A stretch of 64,000 nt of DNA from Erwinia sp. JUb26 (GCF_003751505.1 NZ_RJVB01000006.1:124001-188000), one strand, 5' to 3'; positions 40,523 through 49,502 are shown, counted from the stretch's first letter. The notes: generated from the sequence alone by a model not told the origin. A program made the numbers and translations.

Positions 40523-40735
40523 TTGGAAGTTAGCGCTGGCTGGCAGTGCCCCCGTTCGGGCGGTCCTCGCGCCGTGTTGCGGTTCCTTCACTTCGTTCGT
40601 CTGCCTGTCGGACCGTCACAGACGGGCCGTCCTGGCCCGGCTGTGACTTTCACCCGCGTCCATGCGGGTGAATCCTGGCCTCCTCTCTCCGTTCAGCGCT
40701 GCGGATTGCCCGCCCGGGGGCACAGCCAGCCTGCT
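40523..40735 (-). repeat. Palindromic repeat family B, copy 2
   Basis: A 213-bp element, inverted with respect to the copy at 25248. The ends contain GTGCCCCCG (left) and CGGGGGCAC (right), a perfect 9-base pair. Inside, GTCACAG pairs with CTGTGAC around GGGCC/GGCCC, and TTCACCCGC pairs with GCGGGTGAA. No credible coding frame. It lies between yegS and the first family A copy of this cluster. Confidence 0.85.
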
Positions 40736-40782
40736 CTCTGACTTTGCGTTGCCTGAAAAACCTAAAACGAAGACATTGGTAA

Positions 40783-40989
40783 GGGGGTCAGCCTCTGCTG
40801 CTGCGCAAAGGCATCCGCAGCGCTGAGGTGAAGCCATTGAGCCAGGAGACGACAGCAGGGATGCTGGCGTCAGGCCGGGTTTGAACAGGGACGTTCAATC
40901 CTGGCCGGTCCGGCCGGCACAATGGCGTAACCGAAGGCACCGCAACGCGGCGCGAGGACCGCCTGGAGCAGCAGCAGAGGCTGAACCCT
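40783..40989 (-). repeat. Palindromic repeat family A, copy 2
   Basis: About 207 bp, inverted relative to copy 1 and in direct orientation with copy 3. It starts GGGGGTCAGCCTCTGCTGC and ends GCAGCAGCAGAGGCTGAACCC. It is over 90% identical by eye to copy 3, differing mainly in a short insertion near the right end. The nested hairpins are preserved. Confidence 0.88.
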
Positions 40990-41137
40990 GCCCACACATC
41001 TCACAGCACCTTATTATTTAACGCATCCCGATTATTGGACTCTCAGGATTTCCATACTGTGAGTTGATTTATGCAGCATCATTCTTAGTAGGCCGACCAG
41101 CCTGTTATTCAAATCCAAAAGCGATGGAATGATTAAA

Positions 41138-41348
41138 GGGGTCAGCCTCTGCTGCTGCGCAAGGGCATCCGCAGCGCTGAGGTGAAGCCATTGAGCCAGG
41201 AGACGACAGCAGGGATGCTGGCGTCAGGCCGGGTTTGAACAGGGACGTTCAATCCTGGCCGGTCCGGCCGGCACAATGGCGTAACCGAAGGCACCGTGCC
41301 ACGCACGGCGCGAGGACCGCCCTGAAGCAGCAGCAGAGGCTGAACCCC
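41138..41348 (-). repeat. Palindromic repeat family A, copy 3
   Basis: About 211 bp, same orientation as copy 2 and separated from it by 148 bases of unrelated AT-richer DNA. It carries GCACCGTGCCACGCACGGCG where copy 2 has GCACCGCAACGCGGCG, a local 4-base difference in length. It ends 150 bases before rspA. Confidence 0.88.
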
Positions 41349-41498
41349 ATCCCCAAACTTCACAGCGCCTCCCAAACGAACCAGTGTCCAGCTCCCCCCA
41401 TTCTGTGATCCCTCTCGAAATTCCACCCAATTCAACTTGTATGGTAGTACGTCATTAGCGTAATTTTGCGCCATAGTGAGTCAATAAGGCGGATTGAA

Positions 41499-42713
41499 AT
41501 GAAAATTGTTAAAGCGGAAGTGTTTGTCACCTGCCCCGGCAGAAACTTTGTCACCCTCAAGATCACCACCGATCAGGGACTGACCGGCATCGGTGACGCC
41601 ACGCTCAACGGCCGCGAACTGCCCGTCGCGTCCTACCTGAAAGATCACGTCTGCCCGCAGCTGATCGGCCGCGATGCCCATCAGATCGAAGATATCTGGC
41701 AGTTCTTCTACAAAGGTGCCTACTGGCGTCGCGGACCGGTCACCATGTCCGCGATCTCTGCCGTTGACCAGGCGCTGTGGGATATCAAAGCCAAAGCCGC
41801 CAACATGCCGCTGTATCAGCTGCTCGGCGGCGCATCGCGCACCGGAGTGATGGTCTATTGCCATACCACCGGCCACAGCATCGATGAAGTGATGGACGAC
41901 TACGCCAAACATAAAGAGCTGGGCTTTAAGGCCATTCGTGCCCAATGCGGCGTGCCGGGAATGAAAACCACCTACGGCATGGCCAAGGGCAAAGGCGAAG
42001 CCTATGAGCCGGCAACCAAAGGCGCGCGCCCGGAAGAGCAGCTGTGGTCAACCGAAAAATACCTCGACTTCACGCCAAAACTGTTCGATGCCATCCGCAA
42101 CAAATTTGGCTTTGATGAGCACCTGCTGCACGACATGCACCACCGCCTGACGCCGATCGAAGCCGCGCGCTTTGGCAAAAGCGTAGAGGAACATCGCCTG
42201 TTCTGGATGGAAGACCCGACGCCTGCCGAAAACCAGGAAAGCTTCCGCCTGATCCGCCAGCACACCGTCACGCCGATTGCAGTGGGCGAAGTGTTTAACA
42301 GCATCTGGGACTGCAAACAGCTGATTGAAGAACAGCTGATCGACTATATCCGCACCACCATCACCCACGCGGGCGGCATTACCGGCATGCGCCGCATCGC
42401 CGACTTCGCCTCGCTGTATCAGGTGCGTACCGGATCCCACGGCCCGAGTGACCTGTCACCGATCTGCATGGCCGCCGCGCTGCACTTCGACCTGTGGGTG
42501 CCGAACTTCGGCGTGCAGGAATACATGGGGTATTCCGAGCAGATGCTGGAAGTGTTCCCGCACAGCTGGACGTTTGATAACGGCTATATGCATCCGGGTG
42601 AAAAACCGGGCCTCGGCATTGAGTTCGATGAAAAGCTCGCGGCGAAATATCCCTATGAACCGGCGTATCTGCCCGTTGCCCGTCTGGAAGACGGCACGCT
42701 GTGGAACTGGTAA
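41499..42713 (+). CDS. rspA: RspA/ManD-type mannonate dehydratase of the enolase superfamily
   Basis: A 404-residue acid-sugar dehydratase, the same length as E. coli RspA. The metal and acid-base segments are visible: [57 protein letters not shown], and [11 protein letters not shown], with [11 protein letters not shown] near the C-terminus. ManD enzymes dehydrate D-mannonate to 2-keto-3-deoxygluconate, some weakly or not at all; the older name reflects a starvation-signalling phenotype. ATG 41499 after AAGGCGG is the start. It heads the rspA-rspB-transporter-oxidoreductase set. Confidence 0.92.
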   Translation: MKIVKAEVFVTCPGRNFVTLKITTDQGLTGIGDATLNGRELPVASYLKDHVCPQLIGRDAHQIEDIWQFFYKGAYWRRGPVTMSAISAVDQALWDIKAKAANMPLYQLLGGASRTGVMVYCHTTGHSIDEVMDDYAKHKELGFKAIRAQCGVPGMKTTYGMAKGKGEAYEPATKGARPEEQLWSTEKYLDFTPKLFDAIRNKFGFDEHLLHDMHHRLTPIEAARFGKSVEEHRLFWMEDPTPAENQESFRLIRQHTVTPIAVGEVFNSIWDCKQLIEEQLIDYIRTTITHAGGITGMRRIADFASLYQVRTGSHGPSDLSPICMAAALHFDLWVPNFGVQEYMGYSEQMLEVFPHSWTFDNGYMHPGEKPGLGIEFDEKLAAKYPYEPAYLPVARLEDGTLWNW

Positions 42714-42723
42714 GGAGAGCATG

Positions 42724-43734
42724 ATGAAAAGTGTAGTGATTGAACGCCCCGGCGAGCTGCAGATTCAGGAACGTCCGCTGCCGCTGCCGGACGCGGGCGA
42801 AGTGCGGGTGAAGGTGCAGTACGCCAGCATCTGCGGGTCCGATGTGCATATCTGGCACGGGCATAATCCGTTTGCCCGCTATCCCCGGACCATCGGCCAC
42901 GAGTTTTTCGGCCTGATTGATGCGGTGGGCGACGGCGTGGACAGTGCGCGTATTGGCGAGCGCGTGGCGGTCGATCCGGTGGTCAGCTGCGGCCACTGCT
43001 ATCCCTGCTCCATCGGTCGCCCCAACGTCTGCAAAGAACTGCAGGTGATCGGCGTGCATCGCGACGGCGGCTTCAGCGAATACGCACTGGCGCCCGCCAA
43101 AAATGCCTGGCGGCTGCCGGAAAGTATTCCCGATACGCTGGCCAGCCTGGTCGAGCCGTTTACTATCGCCGCCAATATCACCGCCTTCTTACAGCCGCAG
43201 CCCGACGACGTGGCGCTGATTTACGGTGCCGGGCCAATGGGCCTGACCGCGATCCAGGTGCTGAAAGGCGTGTACGGGGTGAAAACGGTGATCGTCGCCG
43301 ACCGGATAACCGAACGCCTGACGCTGGCGCTGAACAACGGCGCGGATCGCGCACTGAACAACAGCGAAATCCCGCTGGCAGACCAGCTCAGCGACGTGCA
43401 GCCGACGCTGATTATTGATGCCGCCTGCCATCCGTCGATCCTTGCCGAAGCCGCCGCGCTGGCCTCACCCGCCGGGCGCATTGGCCTGCTCGGTTTCTCC
43501 GGCGAACCCTGCTCCGTGACCCAGCAAAGTCTGACCAGCAAAGAGCTGTCGCTGTTTACCTCCCGACTGAACAGCAACCGCTTCCCGCAGGTGATCAGCT
43601 GGATTGAACAGGGGCTGATCGAACCGGAAAAACTGGTCACCCATACCCTGCCGCTCAGCCAGATCGAACAGGCGATGACCCTGTTTGAGAAGGATCCGCG
43701 CAGCTGCTGCAAAGTGATTTTGAAAGTCAGCTAG
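42724..43734 (+). CDS. rspB: RspB, zinc-dependent sugar-acid/alcohol dehydrogenase
   Basis: A 336-residue medium-chain dehydrogenase. The catalytic zinc ligands are in ICGSDVHIWHG and GHEFFGLIDAVG; the structural zinc Cys residues are in CGHCYPCSIGRPNVC. The NAD site is in VALIYGAGPMGLTAIQVL. It matches E. coli RspB closely (MKS start, KGVYGVKTVIVADRI). The second of two adjacent ATG codons (42724) is better spaced from AAGGAG. It follows rspA by 10 bases and probably oxidises a sugar acid in the same pathway. Confidence 0.92.
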   Translation: MKSVVIERPGELQIQERPLPLPDAGEVRVKVQYASICGSDVHIWHGHNPFARYPRTIGHEFFGLIDAVGDGVDSARIGERVAVDPVVSCGHCYPCSIGRPNVCKELQVIGVHRDGGFSEYALAPAKNAWRLPESIPDTLASLVEPFTIAANITAFLQPQPDDVALIYGAGPMGLTAIQVLKGVYGVKTVIVADRITERLTLALNNGADRALNNSEIPLADQLSDVQPTLIIDAACHPSILAEAAALASPAGRIGLLGFSGEPCSVTQQSLTSKELSLFTSRLNSNRFPQVISWIEQGLIEPEKLVTHTLPLSQIEQAMTLFEKDPRSCCKVILKVS

Positions 43735-43742
43735 CAACAACA

Positions 43743-43768
43743 CCGGAGGGATTGACCCAGCCCTCCGG
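43743..43768 (+). other. Intercistronic hairpin rspB-transporter
   Basis: CCGGAGGG (43743-43750) pairs perfectly with CCCTCCGG (43761-43768) with a ten-base loop, directly after the rspB stop. No T-run. It may stabilise or process the rspAB part of the message. Confidence 0.5.
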
Positions 43769-43829
43769 CCACCATACCTCTACCTGAAAACCCCCAACCG
43801 CCAGCAGGGCGGAAAGAGGGGAAGGAGTC

Positions 43830-45116
43830 ATGATGATTAAAAACCTGCGCTGGACCATCGTACTGCTGCTGTTCCTGGTCTATATGATTAACTACCTCGA
43901 TCGCGTGGCGCTGTCGCTGACCGTGCCGATGATTGAGAAAGACCTGATGCTCAATGCGGAAGAGTTCGGCCTTATTTTTGGCAGCTTCTTCTTCGGCTAT
44001 GCAATTTTCAACTTCGTCGGCGGCCTGGCAACGGATCGCTTCGGCCCGACCATCACCCTCGGCGTGGCGGTCGGCATGTGGTCGCTGTTCTGCGGCTTTA
44101 CCGCCCTGGCCACCGGCTTCTGGTCGATGCTGATCCTGCGCGTGCTGTTCGGAATGGCGGAAGGCCCGATCTGTGCCTCGGCGAATAAGGCGATTAACGG
44201 CTGGTTCCCGAAAAAACAGGCGGCGACCGCGATGGGGCTGCTCAGCGCAGGCTCACCGCTCGGTGGCGCGATAGCCGGCCCGATTATCGGCTATCTGTCG
44301 CTGGCCTTCGGCTGGCGTCCGGCGTTTGCCATTATCTGCTCGATCGGCATTATCTGGATGGTGGTGTGGTTCTTTATCGCCGCCGATAACCCGCTGAAGA
44401 GCAAGCTGATCAGCGAACGCGAGCGCGCCCTGATCGCCCAGATGAAAGACGAGCAGCTGAGCGCCGAGGAAGAACTGTCGCAGTCGCAGCATGGCCTGGG
44501 CCACTATCTGCGCCAGCCGATTATTCTGGTCACCGCCTTCGCCTTCTTCTGCTACAACTATATTCTGTTCTTCTTCCTCAGCTGGTTCCCGGCCTATCTG
44601 GTGCAGTCGCACGGTCTGGATATCAAGGCAATGAGCATTACCACCATGATCCCGTGGATTGTCGGCTTCGTAGGGCTGGCGCTGGGTGGGATCATCTCCG
44701 ACAAGATTTTCCGCATGACCGGCAAGCTGCTGCTGTCGCGAAAAATCGTGCTGGTGGTGTGCCTGTTCGCCGCCGCAATCTGCGTGGCCTGCGCCGGGAC
44801 GGTGAAAGACGTGGTGCCTGCGGTGGGGCTGATGTCGGTGTCTATCTTCTTCCTGTATATCACCGGGGCGATCTACTGGGCGATTATTCAGGACGTGGTG
44901 CATAAAAGCCGCGTCGGCAGCATCAGCGGCTTTATCCATCTGATCGGCAGCATTTCGGGCATTATCGGACCGATTGCGACCGGCTATATCGTGCAGCACA
45001 CCGGTAAATTCGACAGCGCCTTTATCCTTGCCGGTGGCATCGCCGCGCTGGGTGCCCTGCTGGTGCTGGTGGTGGTTCGCCCGCCGAAAAAATACAGTAA
45101 GACTGTTTCAGTTTAA
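43830..45116 (+). CDS. MFS transporter, anion:cation symporter type (YdfJ-like)
   Basis: A 428-residue, twelve-segment transporter of the ACS family that imports sugar acids such as hexonates and glucarate with protons. It shows YLDRVALSLTVPMIEKDL, the motif-A-like GGLATDRFGP loop, and WFPKKQAATAMGLLSAGSPLGG typical of GudP/DgoT relatives. In E. coli the gene at this place (ydfJ) is damaged by a prophage-related event, whereas this copy is full length. The ATG at 43830 or 43833 follows GGAG. The substrate is inferred to be the mannonate- or fructuronate-like acid used by the neighbouring enzymes. Confidence 0.88.
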   Translation: MMIKNLRWTIVLLLFLVYMINYLDRVALSLTVPMIEKDLMLNAEEFGLIFGSFFFGYAIFNFVGGLATDRFGPTITLGVAVGMWSLFCGFTALATGFWSMLILRVLFGMAEGPICASANKAINGWFPKKQAATAMGLLSAGSPLGGAIAGPIIGYLSLAFGWRPAFAIICSIGIIWMVVWFFIAADNPLKSKLISERERALIAQMKDEQLSAEEELSQSQHGLGHYLRQPIILVTAFAFFCYNYILFFFLSWFPAYLVQSHGLDIKAMSITTMIPWIVGFVGLALGGIISDKIFRMTGKLLLSRKIVLVVCLFAAAICVACAGTVKDVVPAVGLMSVSIFFLYITGAIYWAIIQDVVHKSRVGSISGFIHLIGSISGIIGPIATGYIVQHTGKFDSAFILAGGIAALGALLVLVVVRPPKKYSKTVSV

Positions 45117-45122
45117 ATGGTC

Positions 45123-45143
45123 GTGCGGGGCACGCACCCGCAC
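45123..45143 (+). other. Intercistronic hairpin transporter-oxidoreductase
   Basis: GTGCGGG (45123-45129) pairs perfectly with CCCGCAC (45137-45143), seven bases after the transporter stop. No T-run. Together with the hairpin at 43743 it brackets the transporter cistron. Confidence 0.5.
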
Positions 45144-45162
45144 CTTCAATTAAGGATAATTT

Positions 45163-46629
45163 ATGTTGTCTGTGGAGAACCTTCCCGCAAGCGTGCAGCA
45201 ACCCGCGTATGACCGTAGCGCATTACGGACGCGAATGGTGCATATCGGCTTTGGTGCCTTCCATCGCGCTCACCAGGCCGTATGCAGCGACAGGCTGGCT
45301 GCCGAACAGGGCAGTGACTGGGGCTACTGCGAAATCAATCTGAACAACGGCGATGCCATCCACGCCCTGCGCCAGCAGCAGCTGTGCTACAGCGTGGCGG
45401 AAATGGCCGATGACCGGCTGGATCTGCGGATTATCGGCGTGGTGACGCAGGCGCTGCACGGCCAGTCGGACGGCGTTGAGGCGGTGATTAACGCGCTAAG
45501 CCAGCCGGAGGTAGCGATTGTGTCGATGACGGTGACCGAAAAAGGCTACTGTCATTATCCGGCAACCGGCGAGCTGAATCTGGCGCAGCCGGCGATTGTG
45601 CACGATCTGGCTCATCCCGATGCGCCGCAGTCGCTGCCGGGGATTATTCTGGCCGCCATCCGCCGCCGCCGCGAGGCCGGGCTGCCGCCGTTTAGCGTGA
45701 TGTCCTGCGACAATATGCCGGAAAACGGCCACGTCACCCGCCGGGTGATTAGCCAGCTGGCCCACCAGCAGGATCCGCAGCTGGCTGAGTGGATTGCGGA
45801 CAACCTCACCTTCCCTTCCACCATGGTGGATCGCATTGTTCCTGCGATGACCGAAGAAACGCATCAAGCCCTGCGCGAACAGCTGGGCTGCGACGATCCG
45901 GCAGGCGTGGTGTGCGAGCCGTTTTTCCAGTGGGTGATTGAGGATAACTTCGTTAACGGCCGTCCGTCCTGGGAGCTGGCGGGGGCCGAACTGGTGGAAG
46001 ATGTTCTGCCGTTCGAAGAGATGAAGCTGCGTATGCTCAACGGCAGCCACTCGTTCCTCGCCTACCTGGGCAATCTGGCGGGCTACGAGCATATCAGCGA
46101 CTGCATGGACGACGCGCTGTTCCTGCAGGCCGCGCGGCGCCTGATGCTGTCGGAGCAGGCGGTCACCCTGCGCACCGCAGGGGTGGATCTGGAGGCCTAC
46201 GCCGATTCGCTGATTGCCCGCTATCGTAACCGCGCCATCAAGCACCGCACGGCACAGATCGCCAACGACGGCACGCAGAAGCTGCCGCAGCGCTGGCTGG
46301 ACAGCATCCGCTGGCATCTGCAGCGCGGCAGCAATTTCGATCTGCTGGCGCTGGGCGTGGCGGGCTGGATGCGCTACGTCGGCGGCTTTAGCGAGCAGGG
46401 AGAAACAATAACAATCAACGATCCGCTGCGCGCAGAGCTGGCGCAGCGAGTGGCGGAGAGCCATGAGGGAGAGGAACGCGTCAACGCGCTGCTGGGGCTG
46501 AGCAGCGTCTTCGGCGACGATCTGCCTGCCAGCCGCGTGTTTGTCAGCAGGGTCAATCACTTCTACCGCCTGCTGCGGGAACTGGGCGCGAAAAAAACCG
46601 TTCATCAGTGGGTCAGCCTGGTCCGTTGA
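45163..46629 (+). CDS. ydfI: Mannitol dehydrogenase/fructuronate reductase family oxidoreductase (YdfI-like)
   Basis: A 488-residue long-chain polyol dehydrogenase. The NAD-binding start is MVHIGFGAFHRAHQAV, and the family motif with the catalytic Lys is seen near KLRMLNGSHSFLAYLG. NMPENGHVTRRVI and FPSTMVDRIVPA are also typical. E. coli relatives UxuB, YdfI and YeiQ reduce fructuronate to mannonate or similar acids with NADH. In this operon it could form the mannonate that RspA dehydrates. The AAGGATAATTT ribosome site is clear. Confidence 0.9.
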   Translation: MLSVENLPASVQQPAYDRSALRTRMVHIGFGAFHRAHQAVCSDRLAAEQGSDWGYCEINLNNGDAIHALRQQQLCYSVAEMADDRLDLRIIGVVTQALHGQSDGVEAVINALSQPEVAIVSMTVTEKGYCHYPATGELNLAQPAIVHDLAHPDAPQSLPGIILAAIRRRREAGLPPFSVMSCDNMPENGHVTRRVISQLAHQQDPQLAEWIADNLTFPSTMVDRIVPAMTEETHQALREQLGCDDPAGVVCEPFFQWVIEDNFVNGRPSWELAGAELVEDVLPFEEMKLRMLNGSHSFLAYLGNLAGYEHISDCMDDALFLQAARRLMLSEQAVTLRTAGVDLEAYADSLIARYRNRAIKHRTAQIANDGTQKLPQRWLDSIRWHLQRGSNFDLLALGVAGWMRYVGGFSEQGETITINDPLRAELAQRVAESHEGEERVNALLGLSSVFGDDLPASRVFVSRVNHFYRLLRELGAKKTVHQWVSLVR

Positions 46630-46760
46630 CCGCGTTTGCACCGCCCGCGTGCCGGGGCTGATAAAGCCCTGGCGCTTCGCCATCTTGCTGATTAGACTGA
46701 ACGCTTTGCTACCATGCGCAGACGGGTTGAGATGACCTGTCGCTAAAGGGACGTTGCCGA

Positions 46761-47447
46761 ATGTCGACTGTATATACCATTACCGCCAGCGAACCGGTAA
46801 ATCAGCAGATTTACCGCTACCTGCGCCATGAAATCGTGACCTGCGCCATTCCCCCCGGCTGCCTGCTGTCCGAAAAAGACGTCTCTACCCGCTTTAACGT
46901 CTCCCGCCAGCCGGTGCGCGAGGCCTTTATTAAACTGGCCGAGGCCGGGCTGGTGCAGGTGCTGCCGCAGCGCGGCACCTTCGTGCGTAAAATATCGGCG
47001 CAGCGGGTGGCCGACGGGCGCTTTATCCGTGAAGCCGTGGAAGTGGCCGTGGTGCGCCGTGCCGCGCAGGAAGCCAGTGCAACCGGGCTGGCCGCACTGG
47101 AGCACAACCTGCAGCTGCAGAAGCTGGCGGCGGAGCGCCACGACAGCCAGGCGTTTCTGGTGCTGGACGATGAGTTCCACCGCCTGATTGCCGAAAGCAT
47201 CAACTGCGGGCTGGCGTGGGAAACGGTAGAAAACATCAAAGCGACGATGGATCGGGTACGTTTTCTGACCCTCAGCAAGGTCTCGCCGCCCGAAAGTTTG
47301 ATAGAACAGCACTGGAAAATCTATCAGGCGCTGGTGGCAAAAGACGCTCATGCTGCTGAAATCGCCATGCGCGCCCATCTGCAGGAGATGATCTTCTCAA
47401 TAACTCCGATAGCAGAACAGAATAGCGAATGGTTCGACGCTGTATAA
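46761..47447 (+). CDS. rspR: RspR, GntR-family transcription regulator
   Basis: A 228-residue regulator. The N-terminal winged helix (about 15-80) includes QIYRYLRHEIVTCAIPPG, LSEKDVSTRFNVSRQPVREA and FVRKIS; the all-helical FadR-type (FCD) effector domain occupies about 95-220 with metal-binding-type His residues in VLDDEFHRLIAES. It is close to E. coli RspR (YdfH), which represses the rspAB operon. Being the last gene of the set fits local control; the effector is probably a sugar acid. Confidence 0.9.
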   Translation: MSTVYTITASEPVNQQIYRYLRHEIVTCAIPPGCLLSEKDVSTRFNVSRQPVREAFIKLAEAGLVQVLPQRGTFVRKISAQRVADGRFIREAVEVAVVRRAAQEASATGLAALEHNLQLQKLAAERHDSQAFLVLDDEFHRLIAESINCGLAWETVENIKATMDRVRFLTLSKVSPPESLIEQHWKIYQALVAKDAHAAEIAMRAHLQEMIFSITPIAEQNSEWFDAV

Positions 47448-47458
47448 AATAGCGCTCC

Positions 47459-47490
47459 GGGGCGAAAAATGCGCCCCGCCCCTCCTTTTT
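47459..47490 (+). terminator. Possible terminator after rspR
   Basis: GGGGCG (47459-47464) pairs with CGCCCC (47472-47477); five T follow after eight bases. It is 12 bases after the rspR stop. The stem is short and the T-run is distant. Confidence 0.45.
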
Positions 47491-47730
47491 CGTTATTGAT
47501 GAGGCGTACAGACAAGAATTGACGGTCTGAGACATTTGCGGCTGTACACTGAGCCTTTATAGTAGATCTACATCACAAGATCGGCGTAATTAGCGAAACC
47601 TGATATTACATTAATATCGGCACCCGCTGATGTTCCCCTGGCGTCATCACTATTCGTTATCGATATTGAGTGTTACATAATAAATAACGGCAATCATTGC
47701 AGTTAACCCACTTAAATAAGGCTGTACTTT

Positions 47731-48351
47731 ATGAGTTATATCATATTAAATAAATGTGATTATTTCAGCCATGGATTAAAAAGCGTTATCAACGAAGCCG
47801 GCGGTAAGAAAAAGGATATTCACCTGCTGGATAATCTTCCAAACTGCGACCGACTATTACAGCAAGGTTCGACGCAAATAGCCTTTATTTGTGAGTCCGT
47901 TTACAACACGGAAAATGACAGGGAAGAGATAAAAAAACTGATTGCAATGAATCCCGAAACCCTGTTCATTATCTTTATGCGGGTGGTTCATTCATCATTT
48001 GAAGATTACATTTACATCAAGCCGAACGTGGTGATCATGGCGCAGAACGTGTCCATCGGCACGGTGAAAAACCTGGTCACAACCAACAGGTTAAAGCAGG
48101 CTGCTCAGCCCATTAGCTACCCGGCTGATGAAACGCCGCTGTCGTTCAGCAAGCGTGAGTCTGAAATTCTTAGTCTGTGGATGAAAGAAAGAAGCTCGGT
48201 AGAGATTTCTGAACATATTAACATCAAGCTGAAGACCGTACTTTCTCATAAAAATAACCTGAAGAAGAAAAGTAAATCAAAGCGGACTAAAGTGCTGTTC
48301 CAGATAATCAATCTGGCCAAAAGCCTGACCCACGTACCGCATTTGAGCTAG
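47731..48351 (+). CDS. RcsA-like LuxR-type transcription regulator
   Basis: A 206-residue protein, the size of RcsA (207). The C-terminal LuxR helix-turn-helix (about 135-195) reads SKRESEILSLWMKE, then ISEHINIKLKTVLSHKNNLK, where RcsA has [20 protein letters not shown]. The N-terminal domain shares the RcsA segment PETLFIIFMRVVHSSFEDY (RcsA: PNTLFIVFMAIANVHFDEY). RcsA partners RcsB to activate capsule genes, so this is probably a divergent RcsA paralogue or orthologue. It is AT-rich, has a long AT-rich upstream region (47448-47730) and its own strong terminator. Whether a standard rcsA exists elsewhere cannot be seen. Confidence 0.8.
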   Translation: MSYIILNKCDYFSHGLKSVINEAGGKKKDIHLLDNLPNCDRLLQQGSTQIAFICESVYNTENDREEIKKLIAMNPETLFIIFMRVVHSSFEDYIYIKPNVVIMAQNVSIGTVKNLVTTNRLKQAAQPISYPADETPLSFSKRESEILSLWMKERSSVEISEHINIKLKTVLSHKNNLKKKSKSKRTKVLFQIINLAKSLTHVPHLS

Positions 48352-48410
48352 CCATTTGTTGGCGGGAAGATTGCGCCAACACCAGGGTACTTTATATTGC
48401 AAGCAGCAGG

Positions 48411-48451
48411 ATATGACAGGCGGATATTTTATGTCCGCCTGTCATATTTTT
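48411..48451 (+). terminator. Strong terminator between the RcsA-like gene and fbaB
   Basis: A perfect 14-base stem, ATATGACAGGCGGA (48411-48424) with TCCGCCTGTCATAT (48434-48447), followed by TTTT on the plus strand. It lies between convergent genes and reaches the fbaB stop codon. Confidence 0.85.
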
Positions 48452-49502
48452 AAGCGATGGTGACTTTTTTACTCAGATAAACATCCTGCACGGAATTAAT
48501 TAGCGCCACGCCGTCTTTCATTGATTTCTTGAAGGCTTTACGGCCAAGGATCAGCCCCATTCCCCCGGCGCGCTTATTAATCACGGCGGTTCGTACGGAC
48601 TCCGCGATATCGGTATCCCCCGCTGCGGCACCGCCGGAGTTAATCAGCCCCGCGCGCCCCATATAGCAGTTAGCCAGCTGGTAACGCACCAGATCGATTG
48701 GGTTATCGGTCGTCAGCTTAGTGTAAACCCGCTCGTCGGTGTGGCCGAACTTGACCGCCTTGTAGCCGCCGTTATTCTCCGCCATTTTCTGCTTAACGAT
48801 ATCGGCACCGATGGTCGCCGCCAGATGGTTCGCCTGACCGGTGAGGTCCGCACTCGCATGGTAATCCACGCCGTCTTTTTTGAAGTCGTTGTTGCGCAGA
48901 TAGGCCCACAGCACGGTAACCAGCCCCAGCTCGTGCGCGCGCTCAAACGCCACCGAGATCTCTTCGATCTGACGGCGCGACTGCTCGGAACCGAAATAGA
49001 TGGTAGCCCCCACGGCCACGGCCCCGAGGTTGAACGCCTGCTCTACGCTGGCATACAGGGTTTGATCGTACTGGGTGGGATAACTGAGGGTTTCGTTATG
49101 ATTCAGCTTGACCATAAACGGAATGCGGTGCGCGTAGCGACGGGATACGGAGGCCAGCACGCCATAGGTGGAGGCGACGCAGTTGCAGCCCGCTTCAATC
49201 GCCAGCTCGACGATATTCTTCGGGTCGAAGTACAGCGGGTTAGCGGCAAAGGACGCACCGGCAGAGTGCTCAACGCCCTGGTCTACCGGCAGGATAGAGA
49301 GGTAACCTGTCCCGGCTAAACGACCGGTGTTATACAGGGTTTGCATATTGCGTAACACCGCCGGGGGACGGTTATTATCAACCATCACCCGGTCTACGTA
49401 GTCCGATCCCGGAAGATAGAGGCTGTCTGCTGGAATAGTCATGCAGCGATGTTGCAAAAGAGAATCTGCTTCTTTGCCCAATAACTGTACGATGTCCGTC
49501 AT
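48450..49502 (-). CDS. fbaB: Class I fructose-bisphosphate aldolase
   Basis: A 350-residue DhnA-type aldolase that splits fructose-1,6-bisphosphate; it is used mainly on gluconeogenic carbon in E. coli. The segments [29 protein letters not shown], and [13 protein letters not shown] (Schiff-base region) are nearly identical to E. coli FbaB, also 350 residues. ATG at 49500-49502 after AGGAG is the start; an ATG five codons upstream lacks a ribosome site. It is monocistronic and convergent with the RcsA-like gene. Confidence 0.96.
   Translation of the reverse strand: MTDIVQLLGKEADSLLQHRCMTIPADSLYLPGSDYVDRVMVDNNRPPAVLRNMQTLYNTGRLAGTGYLSILPVDQGVEHSAGASFAANPLYFDPKNIVELAIEAGCNCVASTYGVLASVSRRYAHRIPFMVKLNHNETLSYPTQYDQTLYASVEQAFNLGAVAVGATIYFGSEQSRRQIEEISVAFERAHELGLVTVLWAYLRNNDFKKDGVDYHASADLTGQANHLAATIGADIVKQKMAENNGGYKAVKFGHTDERVYTKLTTDNPIDLVRYQLANCYMGRAGLINSGGAAAGDTDIAESVRTAVINKRAGGMGLILGRKAFKKSMKDGVALINSVQDVYLSKKVTIA

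Noticed and set aside
40783-41348. CRISPR array from the two direct ~210-bp repeats
   Set aside because: The units are too long, only two in tandem, and internally palindromic; no short repeat-spacer pattern exists.
47448-47730. RcsAB box or autoregulatory site upstream of the RcsA-like gene
   Set aside because: No 14-base sequence with an acceptable match to the consensus was found.
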